Shown: piece after piece, positions 17,687-26,587 of the stretch
Layout of the letters: every line of letters begins with the position of its first letter
Numbering within the stretch: the first letter of the stretch is position 1
NCBI RefSeq assembly: GCF_009711085.1
Contig: NZ_WMKA01000004.1
Coordinates: 106,393 to 170,392 of the forward strand
Reading direction: 5' to 3'
DNA length: 64,000 bases
From: Cellulosimicrobium composti
Lineage (GTDB): Bacteria; Actinomycetota; Actinomycetes; Actinomycetales; Cellulomonadaceae
Notes under the pieces: model-generated
Databases searched by the model: none
The model's input: the letters and a program-made list of their open reading frames with translations, nothing else
What the model was told of the DNA's origin: nothing
Program-made: the position numbers and the translations under genes

Positions 17687-19183
17687 ATGAGCACCCCCAC
17701 GCCCGAACGCCCGGCAGCGACCGCGAGCCGCGCACCGTCCGGGCCCTCCGCCCCGTCCGACGCCCCGTCCGACGGCACGGCCACGGACCCTTCCGCCGAC
17801 CACCTCGGGCGGGGGCTGCGCACGCGGCACCTGACGATGATGGGCCTGGGCTCCGCGATCGGGGCCGGCCTGTTCCTCGGCTCCGGCGTCGGGATCGCGA
17901 CCGCCGGGCCCGCCGTGCTCGTGTCCTACGCGATCGCGGGCGTCGTCGTCATCCTCGTCATGCGGATGCTCGCGGAGATGGCGAGCGCCCGCCCCGCGAG
18001 CGGCTCCTTCTCCGTGTACGCCGAGGAGGCGCTCGGGCCGTGGGCCGGGTTCCTGCTCGGCTGGCTCTACTGGTTCATGCTCGTCATGGTGCTCGGCGCC
18101 GAGATCACGGGCGCCGCGCAGATCGTCACCGGCTGGTACCCGGACGTGCCCCAGTGGGGCGTCGCGCTCGCCGTGGTCGTCGTGTTCGCCGTGATCAACC
18201 TGCGGGGCGTGCGGCAGTTCGGCGAGCTCGAGTTCTGGTTCGCGTTCGTCAAGGTCGCGGCGATCGTCGGGTTCCTCGTCGTCGGCGTCCTGCTCGTCCT
18301 CGGCCTGCTGCCCGGCACGGAGCCCGTCGGGACGAGCAACCTCCTCGGCCACGGCGGGTTCGCGCCCGAGGGCTGGAGCGGCATCGCGGCGGGGCTGCTC
18401 GTCGTCGTCTTCGCGTTCGGCGGCATCGAGATCGTGACGATCGCGGCCGCGGAGGCGCGCGAGCCGCGCACCGCCGTCGCGCGCGCGACCCGCAGCATCG
18501 TGTGGCGGATCCTCGTGTTCTACCTGGGCTCCGTCGCGATCATGGTGCTCGTCCTGCCGTGGGACTCGCCCCTGCTCGCGGAGAGCCCGTTCGTCGCCGT
18601 GCTCGACCTCGCCGGGCTCCAGGGGGCCGCGCGGCTCATGGAGGTCGTCGTGGTCGTCGCGCTCCTGTCGGCGTTCAACGCGAACGTCTACGGCACGTCG
18701 CGCATGGCGTACTCGCTCGCCGGTCGCGGCGACGGGCCGCGCGCGCTGCGCCGCGTCTCGCGGCGCGACGTCCCGTGGGTGTCGGTGCTCGTCTCGGTGT
18801 TCTTCGCGCTCGTCGCCGTCGGGCTGAACTGGCTCCTGCCCGAGGCGCTGCTCGGGATCCTCCTCAACGCGGTCGGCGCGGCGCTGCTCGTCGTGTGGGT
18901 CCTCGTCGCCGTCTCGCAGCTGCGCCTGCGCCGCCGGATCGAGGAGCAGGCGCGCGCGTCGGGCGAGCCCATGACGCTGCGCATGTGGGGCTACCCCTGG
19001 CTCACGTGGGCCGTGCTCGTGGGGCTCGCGGCCCTGGCGGTCCTCATGCTGACCGACGACGCCGCCCGCGCCCAGCTCGTGTCGACCGCCGGCCTCGTGC
19101 TCGTGATCCTCGCCGTCTACGCGGCCACCCGCGGGGTCCGGGCGCGCCGTGCCGCGGGGGCGGTGCCCGGCCAGGACGGCTGA
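17687..19183 (+). CDS. amino acid permease (APC family, AnsP/CycA type)
   Basis: The protein has 498 residues. A hydrophilic N-terminal extension rich in Ser, Pro and Ala (about 45 residues) precedes the APC core with 12 helices. The signature RHLTMMGLGSAIGAGLFLGSG matches the helix 1 substrate-binding glycine loop. SARPASGSFSVYAEEALGPWAGF and GGIEIVTIAAAEAREPRTAV are typical of the amino acid transporter (AAT) group, which imports Asn, Phe, Ala, GABA and similar amino acids. The exact substrate cannot be read from sequence. The start is ATG at 17687 with AGGA about 7 nt upstream. It has no evident link to the purine genes beyond proximity. Confidence 0.9.
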   Translation: MSTPTPERPAATASRAPSGPSAPSDAPSDGTATDPSADHLGRGLRTRHLTMMGLGSAIGAGLFLGSGVGIATAGPAVLVSYAIAGVVVILVMRMLAEMASARPASGSFSVYAEEALGPWAGFLLGWLYWFMLVMVLGAEITGAAQIVTGWYPDVPQWGVALAVVVVFAVINLRGVRQFGELEFWFAFVKVAAIVGFLVVGVLLVLGLLPGTEPVGTSNLLGHGGFAPEGWSGIAAGLLVVVFAFGGIEIVTIAAAEAREPRTAVARATRSIVWRILVFYLGSVAIMVLVLPWDSPLLAESPFVAVLDLAGLQGAARLMEVVVVVALLSAFNANVYGTSRMAYSLAGRGDGPRALRRVSRRDVPWVSVLVSVFFALVAVGLNWLLPEALLGILLNAVGAALLVVWVLVAVSQLRLRRRIEEQARASGEPMTLRMWGYPWLTWAVLVGLAALAVLMLTDDAARAQLVSTAGLVLVILAVYAATRGVRARRAAGAVPGQDG

Positions 19184-19270
19184 CGCGGCGGTCGCGGGGA
19201 GACCCGTCGCACCGCGCGTGCGGGACGCCGCGTGCACGGACGTGCGGCGGTGACGGTGCACAATGAACGA

Positions 19271-19915
19271 ATGACCTACCGCGTCCTGAGGCTCGTCCTG
19301 TCGCTGCTCGCCTTCGTGCTGCTGCGACCCCAGGTGACGGGACGCAACAACGTCCCGCGCAACGGCGCGGTCATCCTCGCGAGCAACCACCTGTCGTTCA
19401 TCGACTCGATCCTCATCCCGATCGTCGCGCCGCGGCACGTCACGTTCCTCGCCAAGGCGGAGTACTTCACGGGGCGCGGGCTCAAGGGCCGCCTGTCGCG
19501 CTGGTTCTTCACGACGGTCGGCATGATCCCCGTGCAGCGCGACGACCCGCGCGCGGGGCAGCGCTCGCTCGAGGACGCGCTCGAGGTGCTGCGGCGCGGC
19601 GGTGCGTTCGGCATCTACCCCGAGGGCACGCGCTCGCGCGACGGCAAGCTCCACCAGGGGCGCACGGGCGTCGCGTGGCTCGCGCTCGCCGGGCACGCGC
19701 CCGTCGTGCCCGTCGCGGTGCGCGGCACGGACAAGGTCCAGCCGATCGGCAAGCGGCTGCCGCGCCTGCACCGCGTCGAGGTGCACTTCGGCAAGCCCAT
19801 CGACCCGCAGCGGCAGATCACGGCGGGCACCAAGCCCGCGCAGGCGCGCCGCGAGCTCACCGACGAGGTCATGGCGTCGATCCACCGCATGAGCGGCCAG
19901 GAGCTCGCCGCCTGA
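19271..19915 (+). CDS. plsC: 1-acyl-sn-glycerol-3-phosphate acyltransferase
   Basis: This 214-residue protein has the acyltransferase motif I NHLSFIDS (H-x4-D), motif II around GMIPVQRDD, and motif III FGIYPEGTRSRDGKL. One N-terminal hydrophobic helix (about residues 4-20) anchors it to the membrane. The enzyme acylates lysophosphatidic acid to phosphatidic acid in phospholipid synthesis. The ATG at 19271 is chosen over an upstream ATG because the CACAAT hexamer (19259-19264) lies 6 nt before it and the usual family N-terminus begins here. No Shine-Dalgarno is present. Confidence 0.92.
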   Translation: MTYRVLRLVLSLLAFVLLRPQVTGRNNVPRNGAVILASNHLSFIDSILIPIVAPRHVTFLAKAEYFTGRGLKGRLSRWFFTTVGMIPVQRDDPRAGQRSLEDALEVLRRGGAFGIYPEGTRSRDGKLHQGRTGVAWLALAGHAPVVPVAVRGTDKVQPIGKRLPRLHRVEVHFGKPIDPQRQITAGTKPAQARRELTDEVMASIHRMSGQELAA

Positions 19916-19987
19916 CGGCCTGAGCGCGGCGCGCGCGTCACCCGTCCGGGGGATGTGCGACCCCGGCGGCCCGGCCAGACTGGGGGC

Positions 19988-21316
19988 ATGGTGCGCGACG
20001 ACGTCCGGCGGGTGCGGGCGTCCGGTGCGCGACCGCGCGGCGCGTGGGGGAGCGTGGTCGCGCCGCTGCGCAGCGCCGCGACCGTGCGCGCGGGGGTGTA
20101 CCTCGTGGTCGGCGGCGTGGTCGCCGGGGCGTACGTGACGCTCGTCGCGGGGTTCGTGCAGATGTTCGCGTCGCTCCAGACCCCGCGTGTCGCCGTCGTC
20201 GTGCTCGCGCTCGTCTCCGCGGTGCTCGTGAGCACGCCCCCGTTCCTCGCGCCGGTCCGCACGCTCGAGATCGCGGCGGTGCGGACGTTCCTCGACGTGG
20301 ACGTGCCCCTGCCGGTGCAGGGCGCGGCACCTCCCGGTGCCGCGACGCGCTGGCGCGCCGCGGCGTGGTACGCGCTGCACCTCGCCCTCGGGGCCGCGGT
20401 CGTGCTCGCCCTGCTGGTCGGGATCCCGGTCGCGACGCAGCTCGTCCTGTCCGCGGCGGGCGTCGAGACCGTGCTTCTCGCCGACTGGCGACCGTGGGAC
20501 GCGCTGCCCGCGTGGGCGTGGCTGGTGATGGCCGCGCTCGTGCTGCTCGCCGTCCCGTACGTCGTCGCCCTCGCGCGCGCGGTGCTGCGGCAGGCCGCAC
20601 CGCCCCTGCTGGGGCCGGACCAGTCGGAGCGCATCGCCGAGCTGGAGGCTGCCGCCGACCGCGCGGCCGAGCGTGGCCGCCTCGCGCGCGAGCTGCACGA
20701 CTCGGTGGGGCACGCGCTGACCGTCACGACGCTCCAGGCCGCCGCGGCCGCGCGCCTGCTCGACGCCGACCCGGCCGCCGCGCGCCGGGCGCTCGCCGCG
20801 ATCGAGGACACCGGGCGGTCCGCGATGGCGGACCTCGACCACGTCCTCGGGCTGCTCCGCGCGGACGCTCCCGCGACGCCCGGCGGTCCGCCCGCCCGCC
20901 CGGCCCGGACCCTCGCCGACCTCGACGCCCTGCTCGACGACGCGCGCCGCACCGGCGCCGACGTGCGGCGCGCGCGCGACGGGGCTGCGCCGCCCGACGT
21001 CCCGCGCGCCGTGTCGCAGGAGGCGTACCGCGTGGTGCAGGAGGCCGTGACGAACGCGCTGCGGCACGCGCCGGGCGCGCCCGTCACCGTCGACGTCGCG
21101 GCGGACGACGGCGCGCTGGCCGTCGAGGTGCGCAACCCCCTGGACGCCGCGCGTGGGCCGGGGCCGGGACCCGGCCCGGCGCGCGAGCGCCGCGGCCTCG
21201 CGGGCATGCGCGAGCGCGCGCACCTGCTGCGCGGGGAGGTCACGGCCGGTCCCACGCCCGACGGCGGGGCCTGGGTCGTGCGGGCGCGGTTCCCCGGAGC
21301 GGGTGCGGGAGGATGA
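19988..21316 (+). CDS. NarL-type two-component sensor histidine kinase
   Basis: The protein has 442 residues with four membrane helices in the first 195 residues and a short linker. The HisKA_3 dimerisation domain contains RLARELHDSVGHALTV (His near residue 237). A HATPase domain follows with VVQEAVTNALRHAPG and the closing GLAGMRERA motif. It phosphorylates the LuxR-type regulator encoded 73 bp downstream. The signal is unknown. The ATG at 19988 has a CAGACT hexamer (19976-19981) 6 nt before it rather than a Shine-Dalgarno, suggesting a leaderless start. Confidence 0.9.
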   Translation: MVRDDVRRVRASGARPRGAWGSVVAPLRSAATVRAGVYLVVGGVVAGAYVTLVAGFVQMFASLQTPRVAVVVLALVSAVLVSTPPFLAPVRTLEIAAVRTFLDVDVPLPVQGAAPPGAATRWRAAAWYALHLALGAAVVLALLVGIPVATQLVLSAAGVETVLLADWRPWDALPAWAWLVMAALVLLAVPYVVALARAVLRQAAPPLLGPDQSERIAELEAAADRAAERGRLARELHDSVGHALTVTTLQAAAAARLLDADPAAARRALAAIEDTGRSAMADLDHVLGLLRADAPATPGGPPARPARTLADLDALLDDARRTGADVRRARDGAAPPDVPRAVSQEAYRVVQEAVTNALRHAPGAPVTVDVAADDGALAVEVRNPLDAARGPGPGPGPARERRGLAGMRERAHLLRGEVTAGPTPDGGAWVVRARFPGAGAGG

Positions 21317-21389
21317 GGCGTCCCGGGACGGCCGTCGACCGCCGTCGCGCGGGCGCGGCCCGGCGCCGGGCACGACGAGGAGGGGGCGC

Positions 21390-22034
21390 ATGACGACGAC
21401 GCGCGTGGTGCTCGTGGACGACGAGCCGCTCGTGCGCGCGGGGCTGCGCGTGATCCTCGACGCGGAGCCGGACCTCGAGGTCGTCGGCGAGGCGGGGGAC
21501 GGCGCGGACGTGCCGGGCGTCGTCGCGCGCGAGCGGCCCGACGTCGTGCTCATGGACGTGCGGATGCCGCGCGTCGACGGCATCGCGGCGACGCGCGCGC
21601 TGCTCGCCCGGGAGCCCGCGCCCCGGGTGCTCGTCGTGACGACGTTCGAGAACGACGACCACGTGCTCGACGCGCTGCGGGCGGGCGCGCACGGGTTCCT
21701 GCTCAAGCGGGCGCGGCCCGAGGAGGTGGTGCAGGCGGTGCGCGTCGTCGCGCGCGGTGAGTCGCTGCTGTTCCCCGACGCCGTGCGCCGGCTCGCGACG
21801 GCGCGCCCGCCCGCGGGGGACGAGCTGCGCGACGCGCGCCTCACCGAGCGCGAGGGCGAGGTGCTGCGCCTCGTCGCGCAGGGGCTGTCGAACGCGGAGA
21901 TCGCCGCCGAGCTGTACCTGGGCGTCGAGACCGTGCGGACGCACGTCGGGAACGTGCTCGCGAAGCTCGGCGTGCGGGACCGCACGCAGGCCGTCGTGCG
22001 CGCGTACGAGTCGGGTTTCGTGCGACCCGTCTGA
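21390..22034 (+). CDS. LuxR/NarL-family response regulator
   Basis: This 214-residue protein has a receiver domain with the acidic pair in LVDDEPLVRAG, phospho-acceptor Asp in VVLMDVRMP, Thr in VVTTF and Lys in LLKRARPEE. It ends in a LuxR helix-turn-helix, TEREGEVLRLVAQGLSNAEI followed by VETVRTHVGNVLAKLG. It is the partner of the kinase immediately upstream. The ATG at 21390 follows AGGAGGGGGCGC. The regulon is unknown; the membrane protein downstream is a candidate. Confidence 0.93.
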   Translation: MTTTRVVLVDDEPLVRAGLRVILDAEPDLEVVGEAGDGADVPGVVARERPDVVLMDVRMPRVDGIAATRALLAREPAPRVLVVTTFENDDHVLDALRAGAHGFLLKRARPEEVVQAVRVVARGESLLFPDAVRRLATARPPAGDELRDARLTEREGEVLRLVAQGLSNAEIAAELYLGVETVRTHVGNVLAKLGVRDRTQAVVRAYESGFVRPV

Positions 22035-22085
22035 CCGGCGCTCGGCCGCGCTGCGGGCAGGCGGGCCGGGTGCGACGATCGCGCG

Positions 22086-22532
22086 ATGGACCTCTCCGCG
22101 ATCACCCGCCCCGCCCCGCGCGTCCCGCTCGTCGCGACGCTCGCCCGCGTCGGGCTCGGCCTCGCCCTCGTGGGGGCCGGCGTCAGTCACCTCACCGTCT
22201 CGCGCGAGGAGTTCCAGGCGCAGGTCCCGTCCTGGTTCCCCGTGGACGAGGACGTCACGGTGCTGGCCTCGGGGGCGGTCGAGATCGTGCTCGGCGCGTC
22301 GCTCGTCGTGCTGACGCGGTGGCGGGTCGCGGTCGGCCTGGTCGCGGCCGCGTTCTTCGTCGTGATCTTCCCCGGCAACGTCGGCCAGTGGCTCGAGCAC
22401 AAGGACGGGTTCGGCCTCGACACCGACGCCAAGCGCTTCGGCCGCCTGTTCTTCCAGCCCGTGCTCATGGCGTGGGCGCTGTGGTCCACGGGCGCGCTGC
22501 GGGCGCTGCGCGACGCGCGCTCGCGGGACTGA
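22086..22532 (+). CDS. DoxX-like membrane protein
   Basis: This 148-residue protein has four predicted helices, with a DoxX-type pattern: L-x-GAGVSHL in helix 1, SGAVEIVLGASLVVL in helix 2, and a PGNVGQWLEHKDGFGL loop before a final helix. DoxX relatives act in quinone or thiol redox chemistry in membranes, but many members are uncharacterised. No Shine-Dalgarno is present; a GACGAT hexamer (22074-22079) lies 6 nt before the ATG. It follows the two-component pair by 51 bp. Confidence 0.75.
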   Translation: MDLSAITRPAPRVPLVATLARVGLGLALVGAGVSHLTVSREEFQAQVPSWFPVDEDVTVLASGAVEIVLGASLVVLTRWRVAVGLVAAAFFVVIFPGNVGQWLEHKDGFGLDTDAKRFGRLFFQPVLMAWALWSTGALRALRDARSRD

Positions 22533-22604
22533 TCCCCCGCGCGGGGGAGCCAGGCCGCCGCCACGGGGGATCCCCGTCGCGTCGCCCGGCGCGAGGGTCG
22601 AGTC

Positions 22605-23774
22605 ATGAGCACCTCGACACCACGCACCCCCGTCCCCACCCCGACCCGCGGCCCGGGCCGCCGGAACCAGGACGCCGCCGCACCACCCGGGGCCGCCCCG
22701 CCCGCCCGCGCGGCGGACGTGCCCCGCGGGCGCTGGGTCGGCCCGGCAGCCGCGGTCCTGTGGGCCGCCGGCGGTCTCGCCGCGCTCGCCGTCACCCTCA
22801 CCGGCGGCACGCTCGCGGTCGGCGACGCGAACGACCTCTCGTTCGGCGTCCTCACGCCCGTGCCCGGCGCGACGCTCACGCCGTGGGTCGCCGTGCTCGG
22901 GCTCGTCGGCGCCGCCACGGCGCTGCGGGCGTGGCTCGGCGGCCGGCACGGGCTCGTCGCGCGCGGCGACCGCGCGCTCACCGTCGCGGCGACCGCCGTC
23001 GTCGGTCTTGGCGTCCTCGCCCTCACCGACGCCTCGATCCTCGCGCGCCTCGGCTACCTGCCGGTCACGCTCGTCATGGCCCCGTTCGACCCGGTGATGC
23101 GTGCGGCGTTCCAGGACTTCGTCGGCGCCGGGCCGCTGCTCCAGGTGGCGCTCCTCGCGGGCGGCGCGCTGCTCGTCGCCTCGACGTGGCGGTTCGTGCG
23201 CCGCGCCGCGGGCGCGTGCGAGTCGTGCGGCCGCCGCCACGACGGCCACGACCACGCGTGGACGACGCCGGAGGCCTCCGCGGGCTGGGGACGTCGCGCC
23301 GCGCTCGTGGCAGCCGCCGCGCCCGCGTTCTACGCGCTCACCCGGATCGCGTGGGTCCTCGGCATCCCGCTCGGCTTCTCGCCCGACGACGTCGCCGACC
23401 TCGCCGGGGACGACGGCTGGATCGCGGCGCTCGGCCTCGGCGGCTTCGCGTTCGTCGGCGCCGTGCTCACGCTCGGGCTCTACCAGCACTGGGGCGAGCG
23501 GTTCCCGCGCTGGATGCTCGGCCTCGCGGGCCGGCGCGTCCCGGTCGGCCTCGCGGTCGTCCCGGCGACGGTCGTCGCGGTCGCCGTCCTGCCCGCCGGG
23601 GTCTCGCTCGTCGCGCTCGGGCTCGGCGAGGGCCAGCTCGCGCTCACGGCCGACCGGTGGGGCGCCGTCGGCCCGATGCTCCTGTGGCCGCTGTGGTCCG
23701 TCGCCCTCGGCGCCGCGACCTACGCCTACTGGCTGCGCCGCCGCGGCACGTGCCGCACGTGCAGCCGCGGGTGA
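22605..23774 (+). CDS. polytopic membrane protein with two cysteine motifs, function unknown
   Basis: This 389-residue protein has an N-terminal Pro/Thr-rich tail and about eight membrane helices. A loop carries CESCGRRHDGHDHAW (about residues 205-220) and the extreme C-terminus ends in CRTCSRG. Two CxxC motifs plus clustered histidines suggest metal binding or thiol redox function on the cytoplasmic side. I do not recognise a family. A GAGGGT hexamer (22593-22598) lies 6 nt before the ATG, so the mRNA may be leaderless. Confidence 0.6.
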   Translation: MSTSTPRTPVPTPTRGPGRRNQDAAAPPGAAPPARAADVPRGRWVGPAAAVLWAAGGLAALAVTLTGGTLAVGDANDLSFGVLTPVPGATLTPWVAVLGLVGAATALRAWLGGRHGLVARGDRALTVAATAVVGLGVLALTDASILARLGYLPVTLVMAPFDPVMRAAFQDFVGAGPLLQVALLAGGALLVASTWRFVRRAAGACESCGRRHDGHDHAWTTPEASAGWGRRAALVAAAAPAFYALTRIAWVLGIPLGFSPDDVADLAGDDGWIAALGLGGFAFVGAVLTLGLYQHWGERFPRWMLGLAGRRVPVGLAVVPATVVAVAVLPAGVSLVALGLGEGQLALTADRWGAVGPMLLWPLWSVALGAATYAYWLRRRGTCRTCSRG

Positions 23775-23791
23775 CGCCCGGCCGCCACGAC

Positions 23792-23825
23792 CCGCCCCGC
23801 CGGACTCCCGCCTCGTGCGGGGCGG
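23792..23825. terminator. bidirectional terminator hairpin
   Basis: CCGCCCCGC (23792-23800) pairs with GCGGGGCGG (23817-23825) between the ends of two convergent genes. Confidence 0.5.
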
Positions 23826-23845
23826 CGGGGTGCGGGTGCGTGGCC

Positions 23846-24718
23846 CTACTGGGGCTCGACGGGGCCGTCCTGCCCGGCGACGAGGTCGCCGCAGCTCGTC
23901 TCCTGCGCGGTCGTGACCACCGGGTCGTCCGCGGGCGCGTCCTGCGCGACGGTCTCCTCCTCGCCGTTCGTCGCCCGCGTCGCGCCCGCGTCGAGGTCCA
24001 CCAAGGTGCGGGACACGGTGAACGTCGTGCCGTCGTCGGACACGGCGTTCAGTCCCGCGAGGTGCAGCGCGCCGTCGACCTCGGTGCAGCCGACGCCCGT
24101 GCCGAAGCCGGCGAAGCCCTTGTCGAACGTGTACTGCTCGTCCTGCGCGTTCTGCGTGGGCGTCACGGCGCAGTCGGCGGCGGAGAAGAGCAGGACCTCA
24201 CGGCCGGTGTCGACGAGCGCGATCGGCGCGGTCGCGTCGCCCGCGGCCACGAGGTTGACGACCGCGCTCGCGGGGACGGGGCTCGCGGACTCGATCGGCG
24301 CGGAGAACGTCGCGCCCGAGGCGGTGGTGATGCCGAACGCGCGGTCCGCGCCGCCGGTCAGCCACGCGGTGTCCGGGCGGCCGTCGCCGTCGACGTCGAC
24401 GATCTCGTGCGTGTCCGCGCCGGCGGGCGGACCGTCGCCCGCCGCGGGGCAGCCCTCCGCGGCAGGGGTCGACGCGTCGTCGCTCGGGGAGGCCGCGTCG
24501 GTCGGCGACGCGTCCCCCGTCTCCGTGGCCGTCGGCGCGGGCGTCTCCGCCGCGGGCTCGGCGCCGGGCGGGCGGTTCACGAGCCACACGACCAGGGCGA
24601 TCACGAGCACCGCCACGACCGTGAGCACGATCCACGGCCACGTGCGGCGCGTCCGCTCGGCAGGTTCGGGCTCGGGCACGGGGAACGGGTCCTGCGGCGT
24701 CGTCATTCCCTCAGGCAA
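23846..24718 (-). CDS. single-pass membrane protein with extracellular domain, function unknown
   Basis: This 290-residue protein has a short cytoplasmic tail, one strong membrane helix (about residues 25-46, WIVLTVVAVLVIALVVWLV), and an Ala/Thr/Ser/Pro-rich stalk (about 50-95). The outer domain of about 190 residues has a DVDGDGRPDTAWL motif reminiscent of calcium-binding FG-GAP/VCBS loops. Its cysteines are spaced for disulfides (CP, CAVTP, GVGCTEV, SCGD). The TTG at 24718 is favoured: AGGAG lies 7 nt before it. The nearer ATG at 24706 has its purine tract directly abutting. Function is not known. Confidence 0.55.
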   Translation of the reverse strand: MPEGMTTPQDPFPVPEPEPAERTRRTWPWIVLTVVAVLVIALVVWLVNRPPGAEPAAETPAPTATETGDASPTDAASPSDDASTPAAEGCPAAGDGPPAGADTHEIVDVDGDGRPDTAWLTGGADRAFGITTASGATFSAPIESASPVPASAVVNLVAAGDATAPIALVDTGREVLLFSAADCAVTPTQNAQDEQYTFDKGFAGFGTGVGCTEVDGALHLAGLNAVSDDGTTFTVSRTLVDLDAGATRATNGEEETVAQDAPADDPVVTTAQETSCGDLVAGQDGPVEPQ

Positions 24719-24755
24719 TCACCCGCTCCTGACATCGGCATCCCGGCGCGGCGGC

Positions 24756-24819
24756 CCGCCGAGCATGGGGTTGTCGCCCGTCACGACCTCAGAACGGGCG
24801 GTGACCCCATGTTCGGCGG
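24756..24819. repeat. long palindromic hairpin element B
   Basis: The arms 24756-24781 and 24794-24819 form a 26-bp stem with four G-T pairs and a 12-nt loop. The outer arm reads CGCCGAGCATGGGGTT, and the other arm is CACCCCATGTTCGGCG near its end. It shares its outer 16 bases with element A at 2705-2767 apart from paired changes. It lies 14 bp after the stop codon of the App1-type gene. Confidence 0.75.
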
Positions 24820-24833
24820 ACGCGGTCGTCCCG

Positions 24834-25907
24834 TCAGCGGCGCAGGGCGCGCGCGAGGGCGCGGGTGAGCGCGTCGCCGTCGGGGCCGAACGCCGTCGGG
24901 ACGCCGGTGCCGACCTCGCCCGGGAGGCTGCCCGGGGCAGGCAGCGGCGAGCCGTGGGCGAGGACCTGCTGCGCAGGCGTCAGCTCGCGGATCGCGACGG
25001 CCGCGACGTGGTCCGGGAACCGCCGCGCGGCACGCGCGTAGATCTCCGGGTCGTGCTGGCCGTCGTCGCCGATCAGGAGCCAGTCGACGTCGGGCAGCTC
25101 GCGGAAGAGGCGTTCGAGCGCGGTGTCCTTGTGCTCCGGGCCGCTGCGGAACCACCCGGTGTTCGTCGGGCCCCAGTCCGTCAGCAGGAGCGGGCCGGGC
25201 GGGAAGCCGTGGCGCTGGAGGAACCGGCGCAGGTTCGCGGCCGTGTTCCACGCGCCCGTCGAGACGTAGACGAACGGCGTGCCGGGGCGCTCCGTCGCGA
25301 TCCCGCGGTACAGGGCCGCCATCCCCGGCACGGGGACGCGTGCGCTCGAGTGCCGCACGAACGTGTTCCACGCGGCGATGAGCGGGCGGGGCACCGCGGT
25401 GACCATCGCGGTGTCGTCGATGTCCGACACGACGCCGAGCCGCCGCCCGTCCGCCACGACGAACACGCGGCCCTTCGCGACCGCGCCCGACGACGGCCGG
25501 AACGTCACGTCGTGCCAGCCCGGTGCGAGCGCGACGTCGATCGTCGCGTCGAGGTACCCGCCGCGGTCGGACACGAGGTCGACGGTCACGTCACCGACGT
25601 GGACGCGCACCTCCTCGCGCGGGGCGGGCGCGGTGAAGAAGTACCGCCAGCCCCGGCGGTCGGCGGACTCGCGCTCGTGCAGCGCGGGGTCGAACGCCGG
25701 GCTCGCGAGCAGCACGCGCCCGAGCACGCGCACGCGCCGCGGGCTGCCGTACCCCGCGAACGGCTCGACCCGCGGGCGCCAGCCGCGCGCCTTCTGCAGG
25801 CGCGAGACGACGGCGCGCCACCGGTCCTCGATCCGCGCCGCCCGGTGGGGTCGCTGGCTCGGGGTCGCCTGGGTCGTGACGGTCGGTACGGGTGCGGTCT
25901 GTGGCAT
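24834..25907 (-). CDS. App1-family (DUF2183) phosphatidate phosphatase-like protein
   Basis: This 357-residue protein has a C-terminal App1 catalytic domain with the HAD-like motif SDIDDTAMVT (D-x-D-x-T), then YVSTGAWN and LLTDWGPTNTGWFRSG, and DWLLIGDDGQHDPEIY near the end. The N-terminal half (about 20-160) is a beta-rich domain found in many members. Yeast App1 dephosphorylates phosphatidate; bacterial roles are unclear. I used the ATG at 25907 (MPQTAPVP). An in-frame GTG a little upstream is an alternative, and neither has a strong Shine-Dalgarno. Element B follows the stop codon. Confidence 0.85.
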   Translation of the reverse strand: MPQTAPVPTVTTQATPSQRPHRAARIEDRWRAVVSRLQKARGWRPRVEPFAGYGSPRRVRVLGRVLLASPAFDPALHERESADRRGWRYFFTAPAPREEVRVHVGDVTVDLVSDRGGYLDATIDVALAPGWHDVTFRPSSGAVAKGRVFVVADGRRLGVVSDIDDTAMVTAVPRPLIAAWNTFVRHSSARVPVPGMAALYRGIATERPGTPFVYVSTGAWNTAANLRRFLQRHGFPPGPLLLTDWGPTNTGWFRSGPEHKDTALERLFRELPDVDWLLIGDDGQHDPEIYARAARRFPDHVAAVAIRELTPAQQVLAHGSPLPAPGSLPGEVGTGVPTAFGPDGDALTRALARALRR

Positions 25908-26021
25908 GGCTCGCGACGGTGTCCTCGGTCGGGGGTGGCGGGTCAACCCTGTCACAGGGCGCCGACGCACGCGGTCCGGCGACGGGGTGCGGGCCGGCGG
26001 GGCCGTGCCTAGCGTGGCGGC

Positions 26022-26471
26022 GTGAGCGACGACGACCCCCGTGACCTGCCGAGCCGTGCCGTGCCGGACGGCGTGAGCGACGCGACCGTCGACGCGCTCG
26101 GCGCGCTGAGCGAGGCGCTGGAGACGACGGAGCGCGCCCGGGGCCACCTCTACACGTTCCACCAGCTCACGGGCGAGGCCGACCTCGCGCTCGGCGAGGC
26201 CGTCGAGAAGCTGCGCGCCGCCGGGCACGCGGACGTCGCGGACCGGATCGCGACCGACCTCGTGGGGCGCAACGTCATCCCCGGGCACTGGACGTTCCAG
26301 GTCGTCGAGGCGTACGACGACACCTACTGGTCGGTGTTCCGCGAGCACGAGCGTGCCGCGCGCGAGGCGCTCGCGGGTGGCGCGCGGCACCTGTTCGAGG
26401 CGCGGATGAAGCAGGAACGACGCACGGCCGGGCGCGCGGGCCACGAGGCGGCGCCCGAGGACGTCCGGTAG
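26022..26471 (+). CDS. conserved actinobacterial protein of unknown function
   Basis: This 149-residue soluble, helical protein has two conserved-looking blocks, GHLYTFHQLTGEADLALGEA and GRNVIPGHWTFQVVEAYDDT. I recognise this only as a family of uncharacterised actinobacterial proteins. The GTG at 26022 is supported by a TAGCGT hexamer (26010-26015) 6 nt upstream and the lack of a Shine-Dalgarno. It is divergent from the App1-type gene. Confidence 0.6.
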   Translation: MSDDDPRDLPSRAVPDGVSDATVDALGALSEALETTERARGHLYTFHQLTGEADLALGEAVEKLRAAGHADVADRIATDLVGRNVIPGHWTFQVVEAYDDTYWSVFREHERAAREALAGGARHLFEARMKQERRTAGRAGHEAAPEDVR

Positions 26472-26587
26472 GCCCGGCGTCGGTCCACGCCCGCACGCCG
26501 ACCGGGCACGGGTCGCGCCGGTCGCCGCGGCGCCGATGAGTTCCGGCGTGCTCGCCGGTCCGAGGGAGGACCGACGAGAGGACACGC

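Noticed and set aside
15386..22105. A 2239-codon open frame on the minus strand, opposite the permeases and kinase genes
   Set aside because: The translation is an Arg/Ala/Asp-rich low-complexity string, and conserved genes with full motifs lie on the other strand. Long antisense frames are expected at this GC content.
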